From NCBI GenBank assembly GCA_958295665.1, contig OY282558.1, positions 47,492,389 through 47,556,388 of the forward strand: a stretch of DNA of 64,000 nucleotides, given 5' to 3'. The DNA comes from Tipula vernalis. Its lineage: Eukaryota > Arthropoda > Insecta > Diptera > Tipulidae. Both the position numbers and the translations under genes were made by a program. The notes below the pieces were generated by a model. The model saw only the letters and a list, made by a program, of their open reading frames with translations. It had not been told where the DNA came from and did not search any database. Of this stretch, positions 55,535-64,000 are shown one piece after another (positions within the stretch are counted from its first letter, which is position 1; the number at the start of each line of letters is the position of its first letter).

Positions 55535-55960
55535 AGTCCAAATATGAATGAAGTTTGCTATTACTTAACCGGTAATGATGTAACTGGGCTTGCACGATGG
55601 ATGAAGTTTTGGAACGGAGGCAATTAGGCAGGAACTTGGCTGTTTGGCAAATTAAAAATTTTGTGACGTTTATCTTTCCCTCGTTGTGGCTTACCCTCGT
55701 TGTGGTAGTGAGAAGTTTGCTCGCTAGATCATTTGGATGAATTGTCAATCTTGAGTGATACCCTGTTCCCATATTGTTGGGAGCTGTAAACCTTTGTGAA
55801 TTGTATCGTTTGAAAATAACTATGGTGCATCTACTATGATTCTTAGAAATATATACAGGAACCGCTGAAGAGTATCCCAGTTCGAGTTGCGGGCCATTCC
55901 CAGCAGATGTATACCATATATCCAGATTGAGGTTTATTGGTCTGTACGACATAGGTCATA
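55535..55960 (-). pseudogene. Jockey ORF2, C-terminal region
   Basis: Two frames together give IYGIHLLGMARNSNWDTLQ, then RFLYIFLRIIVDAP, then SNDTIHKGLQLPTIWEQ. These correspond to the conserved IWTYGIQLWG, QRFQNKFLRxIVDAPW region at the end of Jockey-clade ORF2. A frameshift near 55830 and a stop follow. The 139-residue frame reported here (55533-55952) covers the second half in a shifted register. Confidence 0.7.
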
Positions 55961-55969
55961 TAATATTAT

Positions 55970-56568
55970 AGGTCTGACGATTCTTGTGATTCTTCTGAGG
56001 ACTTGCCCGGTTTTGGTATTAATATTACTTGTGAAAACTTCCATTGTATTGGGAATTATTTCGTTCTAAGTATTGCGTTGAATAAGAAGATTATAAATCG
56101 AAAAAACTTATCTGGCAACTCCTGCAAACTTTTTCTTGTGATAAGATCATATCCTGCCGCCTTTTTAGGATTTAACTATCTCTGTCTCACATTTCTTACT
56201 TCTAACATAGTAAATTTCGTGATAGTATGATTCATTTGCAATGGTGATTCCAAGTAGTTTAGAATGGATAAGGTTGACATACTATTTCAAAATGGTCTGC
56301 AAATACTTCGGCCTTTTCTTCGTTATTTCTCGCCCAGTCGTCACTTTTACGTATTGGCGGAATATGCTGTTGTGGTTGTTTCAGCTTTTAGTCGCCTTCC
56401 ACAGTGAATAATCTGTGTTTCCTGTTGGTGAAAGTTATGATAAATATTCTTGAATTGATTGGTTTTTTCATTGAGAAGCAGTTCTTTTAACTGTTTGACG
56501 GCTTTGTTTAGTTTACGTTTCGCTAGTCGATATCGTTGCCATTGCTGATTTAACTTTCTTTTCTACAT
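55970..56568 (-). pseudogene. Jockey RT, N-terminal region
   Basis: Shifting minus-strand frames give RYRLAKRKLNKAVKQLKELL, then KTNQFKNIYHNF and WARNNEEKAEVFADHFE. After these, at about 56000-56150, come GYDLITRKSLQELPDK and decayed FPIQWKFSQVILIPKPGK-like sequence, the fingers motifs. Beyond about 55970 the palm is lost and the next recognisable sequence is the ORF2 C-terminus. Confidence 0.7.
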
Positions 56569-56945
56569 CTAGGATCTTTCTTGTATCAGTTGGCCAATAT
56601 GTAGGTTCACTGACTGATTAGCCGAAACGGTTATAGGACCTAAATAATCTTCTATTACTATAGTAGTTGCTCTTAGATGCTCCGTCTTATACTTTTCTAT
56701 TTCATGGTGTTTAATTATGTTTTTGATTATAACTGCAGCGCCACTATGAGCTGTTCCATCAGGACGATTTGTGTCATAGTTGGTGTATCTGGATATTTTT
56801 AGGAAACTTTTGCTGGTGTTATGCGTTTCGGACATTATTACCATGACATCAATTTCGTGTTCTATCAAGAAACTTTGAAGCCGTTGACATGCCAGATTGC
56901 TAAATTAAAGGTTCTGGACATTGTATGGTTTGCAGGCAATGGTTG
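56569..56945 (-). pseudogene. Jockey endonuclease, N-terminal portion
   Basis: The frame 56569-56868 reads LIEHEIDVMVIMSETHNTSK, with the metal-binding Glu in SETH. It continues FLKISRYTNYDTNRPDGTAH, then SGAAVIIKNIIKHHEIEKYK and ATTIVIEDYLGPITVS. Just upstream (56870-56945) a decayed NLACQRLQSFLIEHE-type entry is visible. The product would nick target DNA during insertion. An abrupt change after ANQSVNLHIG suggests a deletion of the rest of the domain. Confidence 0.82.
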
Positions 56946-57169
56946 TTAGAAAATTATTTATTTTATTTTATTTATTTATTTACTTAATTATACACAAATA
57001 AGGCATAGCCTTTTTACAATATCCAGGGATATATTCCTATGTACATTCCAGCAATTACATAGAAAAATAATTAGAACAATAATTAAAATTAAATATAATA
57101 TAATTAAAAATACAGAAGAAAAGATAAAACATTAGAAGACGTGATAATGGAAAAAGAAAAAAAAACGAA

Positions 57170-59279
57170 TTATAGCCCCTCGAGGTACAGTCCCTTGAAA
57201 CCACGCAAATTAGATGCTGCCTTTATAGAAGGATTCAGACTATTCCAGAGCTTCACTCCATGGATAAAGAAAGCACGTTGTCTTGGCTTAGTTTTGCATG
57301 ATTTAGGCAAATTTAAATTTAATGTCCTCTGCGATTTCGAGAATTTCAGTTTATCATAAAGGTAGTTCGGAACTTTATTTTTAGTCAAACCAAACATCAC
57401 AGTCAACACCAACAGTTCCAAAAACTGGTTCAAGCATACACCAAATATCTGTTCAGAAAAGTGCGAAATTGGATCGCCCATTCGCTTCAAAAATATGTAT
57501 CTAGCACAAGAATTAAAAGCAACATTTAACTTTCGTAGGGACCTCTTGGAACATTGCGAATATATCAAAGAACAATATGAAAGTAAAGGTCCCACAAGAG
57601 TTCGAATGATATAACATTTCACATCACTTGAAATAAATTTCGCCTAAGATACCATAAATTTTACCACATAGGTTATTAACATGGGTACTCCAATTTAATT
57701 TAGTGTCTATGATCAACACCAGACTCTTGATAACGTCACAAAACTCAATTCTGTAATTCTCAATTAAAAGACTGTTTATCGGTAAATTTATAAGTTTTTT
57801 ATTAGTTATTAGTATGGCTTGTGACTTCGCAGGATTTTTTTGAAGTTTGTGCACTTTGGACCATTCCAAAATATTACACAAAGCTTGATTTAGATTATTA
57901 ATCACAGCGTCAACCGAATCAATATCCCCAAAAGAATAGATTTGCAAATCATCCGCAAAAAGGTGATAGCAAATGTTTCCCGTTTGTTTAATTGATTGAC
58001 AAATTTGATTTATGTACAATGAAAACAGAATAGGTCCTAAAATAGATCCTTGAGGAACTCCAGATATGACAAAAATGTTGTAGCTGAAGTTGCCATGATA
58101 TTTTACAGATTGTTGTCGCAGACGCAAGTAAGAACCTATAAGTTGACAAACACTCTTGGAAAAGTTATATTCATAACATAGTTTCGATAACAACATAGCG
58201 TGGTCTACTTTATCAAACGCCTTAGAAAAGTCTAAGAGAACCAAAACTGCAACTTTTCCATCTTCAATATTAATAGTAATATCATCAGTAACTTTCAACA
58301 AGGCAGTTGTAGTACTGTGATTGGCACGAAATCCAGATTATAGTTCATCCAATAGGTTATGTTTAGCAATGAAGCCACTGATCTGAGCATGAATAATTCT
58401 TTCAAAAACCTCAGATAATGTTGGTAATATACTTATAGGACGAAAATCAGTTACCGTAGATGGATTTGGTATTGTTGGAATAGGCGAAATTGTCGCAATT
58501 TTCCACTCATCAGGAAATATCGATTTTGTGAGGCCATAATTTATAATAAAAGTTAAGTGAGGTAGCAAAACCGGAAGTAGAATTTGATTGAGGTTAAGTG
58601 GAATACCATCAACACCTACAGAACTCGAATTGTTTTTATCCAGATGGAAACAAACTTCTTCGGCAGAAACATTTTTAAAGTAGAAAGCATTTAAGTCAGC
58701 GGCAGAATGAACTGCATCACAAACAAAATTTACATCATTGGCGTTGAAAACCGAACCGAAGTAACTATTGAACTCATCAGAGGTAATGTCACATTTACAC
58801 TCCGGAATTGGCGGATTTACATATGTGTTGAAGTTCTTCCAGAACAATTTACTCGTAGTATTATTGCTAAAACGATCATTAAAAAACTGGCATTTGGCAG
58901 CTTTGATCATATAATTTACTTTATTACGAGCTCTAACGTATTTTAACCTATTAATGTCAGTCTTATGCTTTCTCCAATTCTCATGTAGAAAATCACGAAT
59001 ATTACGGTGCAATAAAATATCATTATTAAAATACGGATCACGCACTTTACGCTTCTCACAAATCATTTTTATTGGTACAAAGTTATTAATAAGATAACTT
59101 ATAAATGAATTTAAAAGTGATAACTGTTTATTAACATCACAAAAATGATATGATGCCCAATTTATTGAATTAGCAGCGATCAGTAGCGCGTCCTTGTCAA
59201 TATTCCAGAAATCTCTCACGTAAATAAATTGGTTACTAACATTTTTGTCAACAGGGAACACATACGACCCATAAATCAT
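57170..59279 (-). pseudogene. CR1-like ORF2 reverse transcriptase and C-terminal region
   Basis: The frame 58338-59279 (313 residues) has the linker and RT N-terminus: NNFVPIKMICEKRKVRDPYF, SVGVDGIPLNLNQILLPV, then FPDEWKIATISPIPT and DFRPISILPTLSEVFERII. It ends at a TAA at about 58338-58340 that is in frame with 57624-58301. That frame has VLVLLDFSKAFDKVDHAMLL, GVPQGSILGPILFSLYINQ and CYHLFADDLQIYSF (catalytic Asp pair). A frameshift near 57624 leads to IIRTLVGPLLSYCSLIYSQC and LWNSLNPSIKAASNLRGFKG. One nonsense codon and one frameshift are its only visible lesions. Confidence 0.9.
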
Positions 59280-59960
59280 ATCATGGGTGGTTGCAATGAC
59301 AGGAATTGAGATTTGAGTATGTTGTTAGGATGATTGGCGAAGGCCAAATCAATTAAAGTGGCAGAATCATCCATAAAATTAGTAGCTACCTTTGAGACTA
59401 ATCCAAGCCCATAAGATGACATTAATGATTTTAGCCGTAGGTGTTGAAACGAGACAGTCAATATTAAAGTCACCAACAATAATGATCTCATTATATCGTT
59501 TCATAAGATCACTTAAGACAGTTTCAAGATCTTTTAGGAATCCTAATTTCGAGGACTTCAATTTGAGCGGATTGTATACTACACCCAGGACCATTTTCAT
59601 GTTAAGTTGATTTCTAATTTCAACAAAGATTATGTCGAATAAAGAGTTTTTCCATTAGTGTATATAACTTTTGGATTTAGAAGTTTTTTGACATAAACAC
59701 CAACACCATCAGAACGCCGCCCCGAACGATCTTTACGAAATAGAGTAAAATTGTCAAAATCAAAATGTTTAGTAGAGTGTTTAGATTTCAACCAAGTTTC
59801 TGAAATGGCAATAGCATGGAACGGGATGTCCTTAACGATTACCTTCAATTCTTCAAAATTATGAACCAAACTACCAGGATTTAAATGGCAGAAGTTAAAT
59901 AAAATGTTGTTGTCAGGTAGGGATGATTTTAAAACAACGTTCCTCACTAGGGATTCCTAA
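59280..59960 (-). pseudogene. CR1-like ORF2 endonuclease, three frames
   Basis: 59630-59947 reads NILFNFCHLNPGSLVHNFEE, then AIAISETWLKSKHS (metal-binding Glu) and RSGRRSDGVGVYVKKLL. A frameshift near 59620 leads to MVLGVVYNPLKL then EIIIVGDFNIDCL (catalytic Asp/Asn). A second shift near 59450 leads to ATLIDLAFANHPNNI. The Ser-Asp-His end near 59280 is decayed (LSLQPPM then a change of frame). All major endonuclease blocks are present in order. It precedes the RT with no gap. Confidence 0.82.
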
Positions 59961-60057
59961 TTAGGGATAGTATCCATTTTTTTCAATAATTTTTCCATCA
60001 TAATTTCCAACCATTGCGTAGAAGACTGCTCAGGCAGTTGTTCTTGAGTTTTTAAGG
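59961..60057 (-). pseudogene. Possible ORF1 C-terminal tail of the CR1-like LINE
   Basis: Immediately upstream of ORF2 the minus strand encodes QEQLPEQSSTQWLEIMMEKL followed by LKKMDTIPN and a stop. The frame is short, charged and positioned as an ORF1 end would be. The 107-bp repeat begins right after, so the rest of ORF1 is absent. Assignment is by position only. Confidence 0.4.
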
Positions 60058-60310
60058 AATGGTTAAGGAATGGCCAAATTCCTTGCTAATTGGCCATATT
60101 TCGAAACTTTATCAAAATTTCATCAAAATCGATTTCATCACCGAATTTCATCAAAATCAGCAAAGATATCACCAAGTTCCTTCGTTTCTTCCTATTTGGC
60201 CATTTTCCAAAACATCTTGTAAAATCATTTTAGAATCACATTTCCTACGTACAGATCGAATTTCATCGTAATCGGTTAATAAATAGCCAAGTGCCTTCCT
60301 AATTAGCCCT
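60058..60310. repeat. Copy of the dispersed 107-108-bp tandem repeat
   Basis: Units start TGGCCATATTTCG at 60091 and TGGCCATTTTCC at 60197 (106 bp apart), with a shortened third unit. Internal words CATTTTAGAATC, GAATTTCATCGTAATCGG and AATAGCCAAGT match the array at 25.2-25.6 kb in the same strand orientation. Confidence 0.8.
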
Positions 60311-61030
60311 AATCGGTTAAGAAATAGCCAAATTCCTTCGTAACAGGTCTGAAACTGACTTGACAATGCTATTGATAGATAACTTCTATACCAGATTCTC
60401 AAATTTTCTAATTCGGATCTAAGTCTCTTAAACCGAGGTTTTACTGTAATTTATTATTAATGTGCCTGTTTTGAGAAACCCTAGTCTGTACCTACGGTAT
60501 CTGAAAAAACGGCATGTCCGATTGGGATTTTTTTCGCCCAAATCAGTGAGACTTTCAGTTCGGTATTTATTTGGAGGTTGAATTGGCAGTTGAGTTAAAG
60601 TTAGCTTGAGTTGAGTTAGGCATTGAATTTAGGATTAAGTTAAGAATTGAGGTTTGGTTGAGTTGACTTCAAGTCAGCGGTTCAGTTGGGAATTTGTTTG
60701 GGGTTGTGTTGGTAGTTGAGTTGGAAGTTAGTTTGAGAATGTTTTTTAGTTGAGTTCAAGTACGCATGTAGTTTTTCGGGCAGTGTTGATTTGAGGATTA
60801 AGTTGGGCATTGGATAAGGGGTTAAATTGCAGTTTGAGGTAGAATTGAATGCGGTTGATTTTAGGGTTACGTTAGGTTTTGAGTTAGTGTTAGTTCAAGA
60901 TAAGTTATGGGTTGAATTTGGTAATTAAGTTAAAGTTTGGGTTGCCGATTGATTTGGTGTTTTAGAGTTGGAGATTTAGTCAGTTGGAGGTTAGATTGAC
61001 TTGAGATGAGTTAACGTATGCCCGTAATTT
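60311..61030. repeat. GTTGAGTTGG-rich segment, related to 26.0-26.4 kb
   Basis: 60480-60530 (GTCTGTACCTACGGTATCTG, then AAAAAACGGCATGTCCGATT) parallels 26010-26055 (CTGTACCCATGGTATCTCGA then GAACGGCTTGTGCGATT). It is followed, as there, by several hundred bases of TTGAGTTGGG/GTTGAGTTG words (60570-61020). No ORF. The order of modules differs from 25-26.5 kb only in orientation of the tandem array. Confidence 0.7.
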
Positions 61031-61099
61031 TTCGGACTACAGTTGTGATTACCTCGTCAGGTTTCAGCCCTTTATATTTTATATTTACCGTTACTGCGA

Positions 61100-61951
61100 A
61101 TGTTGTTATACAAAGGTATATTGTTGGAAAATTTGCATAATCTTTACAAAAAGAATTTATTTGTCGCTTCGAATAACGAGCGTCTACATTTTAGTTTTTG
61201 GAAAAAAATATTTCTTGAAGCAAAAAATTTCCATTTTTTTGTCAAGCTTCCTCTCAAAACGTCTCCATCTACGTTAGGCGATTCTAGAACTATGGCACTG
61301 TGCCGTTACTTAAATATTGAAAAAAAGCTCAGTCAAAATCAAGAACTTCAAGAGGCTTATGGGGAGTTCATGCGAGAGTATAAGAGGTTAGGACATATGC
61401 AATTAGTCTCAGAGACAAAGATGTCGGTTAACCACTTTTATCACACCACTGTATAATAAAACCTGAGAGCTCTACCACCAAATTAAGACTGGTATTCGAC
61501 GGGTCTGCGAAGACGACATCAGGTAAGTCTCTTAATGACATCCTGATGGTCGGAGCAGTGGTTCAAAATGATCTCTTCAGCATACAGACAAATTTGGATC
61601 GATGAGTCAGATTCCCATCTGCAATACATATTTTGGCGTGATGCACCATCAGAAGATCTACAAGTCTACAGGCTGACAGCTCACTATCTTGCAACCCGCT
61701 GCTTGCAACAATTATCTATAGATCATAAAGATACTTATCCACTTGCAAGTGACGCCATTCATAATGATATGTACGTAGATGATCTGCTAACGGGATCCAA
61801 TTCTCTATCAGAACTTCAAGAAATGAAAACACAAATTACTTCCATGCTAGGTACCGCTAAAATGACTCTTCTCAAATGGTGTTCCAATTCACCAGATATT
61901 CTAAGTGAACTCCGTCCAGAAGATCGTAAATCATTTCTTCAAATCAATTAG
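61100..61951 (+). pseudogene. pol: BEL/Pao reverse transcriptase, with deletions
   Basis: 61100-61456 gives LHFSFWKKIF, FVKLPLKTSPSTLGDSRT and REYKRLGHMQLVSE. In other frames come HHCIIKPESSTTKLRLVFDG then SAKTTSGKSLNDILM. From 61568 AYRQIWIDESDSHLQYIFWR follows with part of the palm before it lost. LTAHYLATRCLQQLS lacks the usual glycine-rich turn, so a second small deletion is present. NDMYVDDLLTGSNSL keeps the catalytic YVDD box, followed by LLKWCSNSPDILSELR. Frame ends at 61951. Confidence 0.87.
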
Positions 61952-62040
61952 GCATGTTACTGGCAACCGAAATAGTAGTCACACTCTTATGCTCAAAATC
62001 ACTTATATCTCCATTACGAAAAACTACTATTCCACGCTAA

Positions 62041-63198
62041 GAACTCTGCGCTGCCTATCTTCTTGCCGATCTGGCACATCGGGTACTCGCTATAATTAAC
62101 TTTGAAATCAATAACATTTGTTATTGGACCGATTCAATTATCGTCCTCCACTGGCTCAGATCTGAATCGTCGTCGTGGAATACATTCGTTGCCAACCGAG
62201 TTTCCAGTATTCAACAACTTACAAACGTCAACAGCTGGAACCATGTAAAATCCGAACAAAATCCTGCAGATATTGTCTCAAGAGGGATCATGCCAGAAGA
62301 GTTGCCCAAATGTTCAACTTGGTTTAATGGACCTCAATTTTTATCTACAGATGCTCAAAATTGGATACAATCAAAGCTTCCAGTTGAGGTGCCTCTGACT
62401 GACCACCGGATCGAAAAATCTGTATTGGTTTCCATCGAAGAAGAATCAAGCACGAGCTATCGAAATAATTTAATCGACTCCATAAAATATAGAAATAATT
62501 TCAGAAGTCTACGCAACATAGTGGCTTGGATCAACCAATTCATTTCTAACTGTCGTTTACATGGTCGATTGCGAGGCAAATTGGAAGAAAGAACAGAAGG
62601 GTCTCTATCAATTAAAGAGCTTGAGAACAGTCTTCATGGTATAGTCAAAATTGTTCAAGGTAGAGCATTTCATGATGAAATAAGAATGATGTCATCAAAA
62701 GTCTTACCGACAAAAAATCGTCTAAATTCCTTGTCTCCCTTCCTCGACCATCAAAATATATTACGAGTCGGTGGCCGCCTACAAAAATGTTCATTACCTT
62801 TCCATTTCAAACACCCTATACTTCTTCCATTTAAACATCCTTTCACACTAAATTTTTTTTCCGAGTATCATTCTAGATTGTTGCATGCCGGACCTCAAGC
62901 TATGTTAGCAACAATCCGTCAAAAATGTCGGCCTTTAAAAGGGCGTCAATTGGCTAGTAGGACATATCATTCCTGTATTAGGTGTTTCAAGTTGCATCCG
63001 AGATCTACCAATCAATTGATGGGTAACCTACCGACTCATAGAATCAACCATTCACCACCATTTAGTGTAATCGGGGTAGATTACTGTGGCCCTTTTTACA
63101 TCGCCACTATAAGGTCCGAGGAAAGAAACCTACAAAGGCATATCTCGCAATCTTCATATTTTTTCCGTGAAAGCTGTACATTTGGAGCTGGTGCCTGA
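62041..63198 (+). pseudogene. pol: BEL/Pao RNase H end, zinc region and integrase start, one long frame
   Basis: The frame is open from about 62041 (ELCAAYLLADLAHRVL, the RNase H Glu motif) through WTDSIIVLHWLRSESSSWN (third acidic motif preserved) and EQNPADIVSRGIMPEELP. A pre-integrase region with LSPFLDHQNILRVGGRL comes next. HSRLLHAGPQAMLATIRQK with HSCIRCFKLHP form the HHCC zinc site. GVDYCGPFYI carries the first integrase Asp. A frameshift at about 63165 passes to the next frame. Most of the RT-RNase H connection and the first RNase H Asp are missing between 61951 and 62041. Confidence 0.9.
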
Positions 63199-63973
63199 CA
63201 TGACCACAGATGCTTTTATAGGAGCATTAAAGAGGTTTATTGCTACTCGAGGGATATGTCATCACATATATTCCGACAACGGAACAAACTTTGTATGCGC
63301 TTACTCCGAACTTCAAAAAATGCGTAACCTTTTCATGTCCCAACAACATCAATTAGAAGTTACAAAGTTTTGCCAAGACAACAGCATCACTTGGCATTTT
63401 CAACCTCCATCATCTCCGCACTTCGGTGGCCTGCAACATTTTCTCCGAGTCGTGGGCAACGCGTCGCTTACTTTTGAAGAATTGAACACCGTCATCAAAC
63501 AAGTCGAAGCGGTGTTAAACTCTCGACCACTTACACCAGTATCATCGAGTCCTGACGATCTAGATGTCCTGACCCCTGCTCATTTTCTGATTGGTCGTCC
63601 TCTTATCACCATCTGCGAGCCAGAGATAACAAATGAAAATATTTCTACTGTACGCCGTTGGAGATTGGTTCAACAATTACAGCAACATTTTTGGTCTCGG
63701 TGGTCCAGAGAGTACTTATGTGAGCTGCAGCATGGAAGGAAATCAGTAGCTCCTGGTGAATTGGTTCTAATCAGAGAAGATAATCTTCCTCCGCTAAAAT
63801 GGAAGATGGGAAGAGTCGTCGTAATATACCCTGGCCTTGATGGACATACTCGCGTTGCTACTGTTAAAACTTCAACTGGATCATTGAAACGTTCGATATC
63901 AAAGCTATGTCCTCTTCCTATCTACGAAGTCGAGTTAAAGGACGGAACCCTTCAAGGGGGGGAGGATGTTTAA
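63167..63973 (+). pseudogene. pol: BEL/Pao integrase core and C-terminal domain, catalytic Glu deleted
   Basis: The 268-residue frame begins MKAVHLELVPDMTTDAFIGA, then ALKRFIATRGICHHIYSDNG with TNF (second Asp). In PPSSPHFGGLQHFLRVVGNA the usual LWE...VK stretch after GGL is missing, which removes the catalytic Glu. VIKQVEAVLNSRPLTPVSSS follows, then the C-terminal part with GELVLIREDNLPPLKWKMGR, the BEL integrase tail that may bind DNA. The stop lies inside the LTR start at 63971-63973. The frame is otherwise undamaged. Confidence 0.92.
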
Positions 63974-64000
63974 TCTACAAGCATAATATCTTCTATTCAA
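63952..64000 (+). repeat. Polypurine tract and 3' LTR start of BEL copy 5
   Basis: AAGGGGGGGAGGA ends at 63966 and is followed by TGTTTAATCTACAAGC. This is the standard primer for plus-strand DNA synthesis next to an LTR beginning TG. Only the first 34 bases of the LTR are in the window. Confidence 0.75.

Larger units (their letters stand above)
55535..56945 (-). mobile_element. Jockey-clade LINE relic with an internal deletion
   Basis: On the minus strand the endonuclease start, RT N-terminal region and ORF2 C-terminal region are present, but the RT palm between them is missing. At its 5' side (56945) it is cut by the 3' end of the CR1-like LINE. Motifs are typical of the Jockey clade of flies. 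Confidence 0.82.
56946..60057 (-). mobile_element. CR1-like LINE with nearly complete ORF2 and (TAAA)n-type tail
   Basis: Minus-strand order is a fragment of ORF1 end, ORF2 endonuclease, RT, C-terminal region, 3' UTR, and an AAATAAATAAATAAAAT-like tail at 56950-56990. The 3' end (CCTTATTTGTGTATAATTAA before the tail) fits CR1/Jockey-superfamily elements. It lies within the start of a Jockey endonuclease, so it inserted there. The 5' side is truncated at about 60057. Confidence 0.85.
61090..64000 (+). mobile_element. BEL/Pao retrotransposon, 3' half with polypurine tract and LTR start (copy 5)
   Basis: Plus-strand RT, RNase H, integrase and the C-terminal tail run up to a polypurine tract at 63955-63966, then TGTTTAATC at 63967 starts the 3' LTR, which leaves the window. 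Gag and protease are missing on the left, where the GTTGAGTTGG repeat ends. It is the best-preserved BEL copy over the last 1.9 kb. Confidence 0.9.

Noticed and set aside
61020..61090. Link between the GTTGAGTTGG repeat and BEL copy 5 as one element
   Set aside because: Tempting because they abut, but the same repeat at 26 kb is not followed by BEL RT, so the contact is probably incidental.

Overview
This window reads as eukaryotic, strongly AT-rich intergenic or heterochromatic-like DNA from an insect, most likely a dipteran fly. The basis is indirect: the mix of BEL/Pao, Ty3/Gypsy, Jockey, LOA-like and CR1-like retroelements, a Helitron, a Harbinger remnant, foldback elements and simple satellites. 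The species cannot be named from sequence alone. I see no rRNA, no tRNA, no CRISPR and no confidently identified host protein-coding gene. Almost every long reading frame belongs to a decayed transposable element (TE), and none of these elements looks intact.

Layout. 1-2.5 kb: 5' half of a Gypsy element on the minus strand (gag, protease, reverse transcriptase, PBS, LTR), running off the left edge. 2.5-5.0 kb: AT-rich spacer. 5.0-11.4 kb: a Gypsy relic (RT piece at 5.04 kb, RNase H/integrase piece at 10.8 kb) apparently split by a BEL element (5.4-9.4 kb) and a foldback repeat (10.05-10.49 kb). 11.4-15.5 kb: degenerate repeats and a BEL integrase scrap. 15.5-17.8 kb: very decayed BEL copy. 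18.1-21.4 kb: LOA/I-type LINE on the minus strand with poly(A), an 11-bp target duplication and complete RNase H motifs. 21.5-24.1 kb: spacer with microsatellites.

24.1-31.0 kb: a minus-strand Helitron whose Rep end (30.1-31.0 kb) and helicase end (24.1-25.2 kb) are separated by about 4.9 kb of nested material: a helicase-derived palindrome, a large imperfect inverted repeat built from 108-bp tandem units, a Harbinger transposase tail, a BEL copy and a long-hairpin MITE. A solo LTR with a 4-bp target duplication follows at 31.0 kb. 32.4-34.1 kb: minus-strand Gypsy. 37.1-44.05 kb: a BEL copy whose integrase is interrupted by a 5.6-kb block made mostly of an EcoRI-site-rich satellite of about 20-bp units with higher-order structure. 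44-46.8 kb: spacer. 46.8 kb: a small candidate secreted-protein ORF overlapping a transposase-like scrap. 47.2-52.45 kb: a second, unrelated satellite (AATATGAGAA-like) with a roughly 700-bp recurring marker and a LINE fragment inside it. 52.5-53.5 kb: unidentified sequence and a candidate LTR. 55.5-60.06 kb: a Jockey relic interrupted at its 5' side by a nearly full-length ORF2 of a CR1-like LINE. 60.06-61.0 kb: another copy of the 108-bp-repeat family. 61.1-64 kb: a BEL copy that ends in its polypurine tract and the first bases of its 3' LTR.

The 'genes' here do not form a host pathway. Each TE carried its own mobility functions (gag, protease, RT, RNase H, integrase; Rep/helicase; endonuclease/RT), and nearly all are broken by deletions, stops or frameshifts. 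The features most worth attention are structural: the satellite block inside a BEL integrase, the higher-order organisation of two different satellites, the 107-108-bp repeat family seen at several places, and the foldback formed from Helitron helicase sequence.
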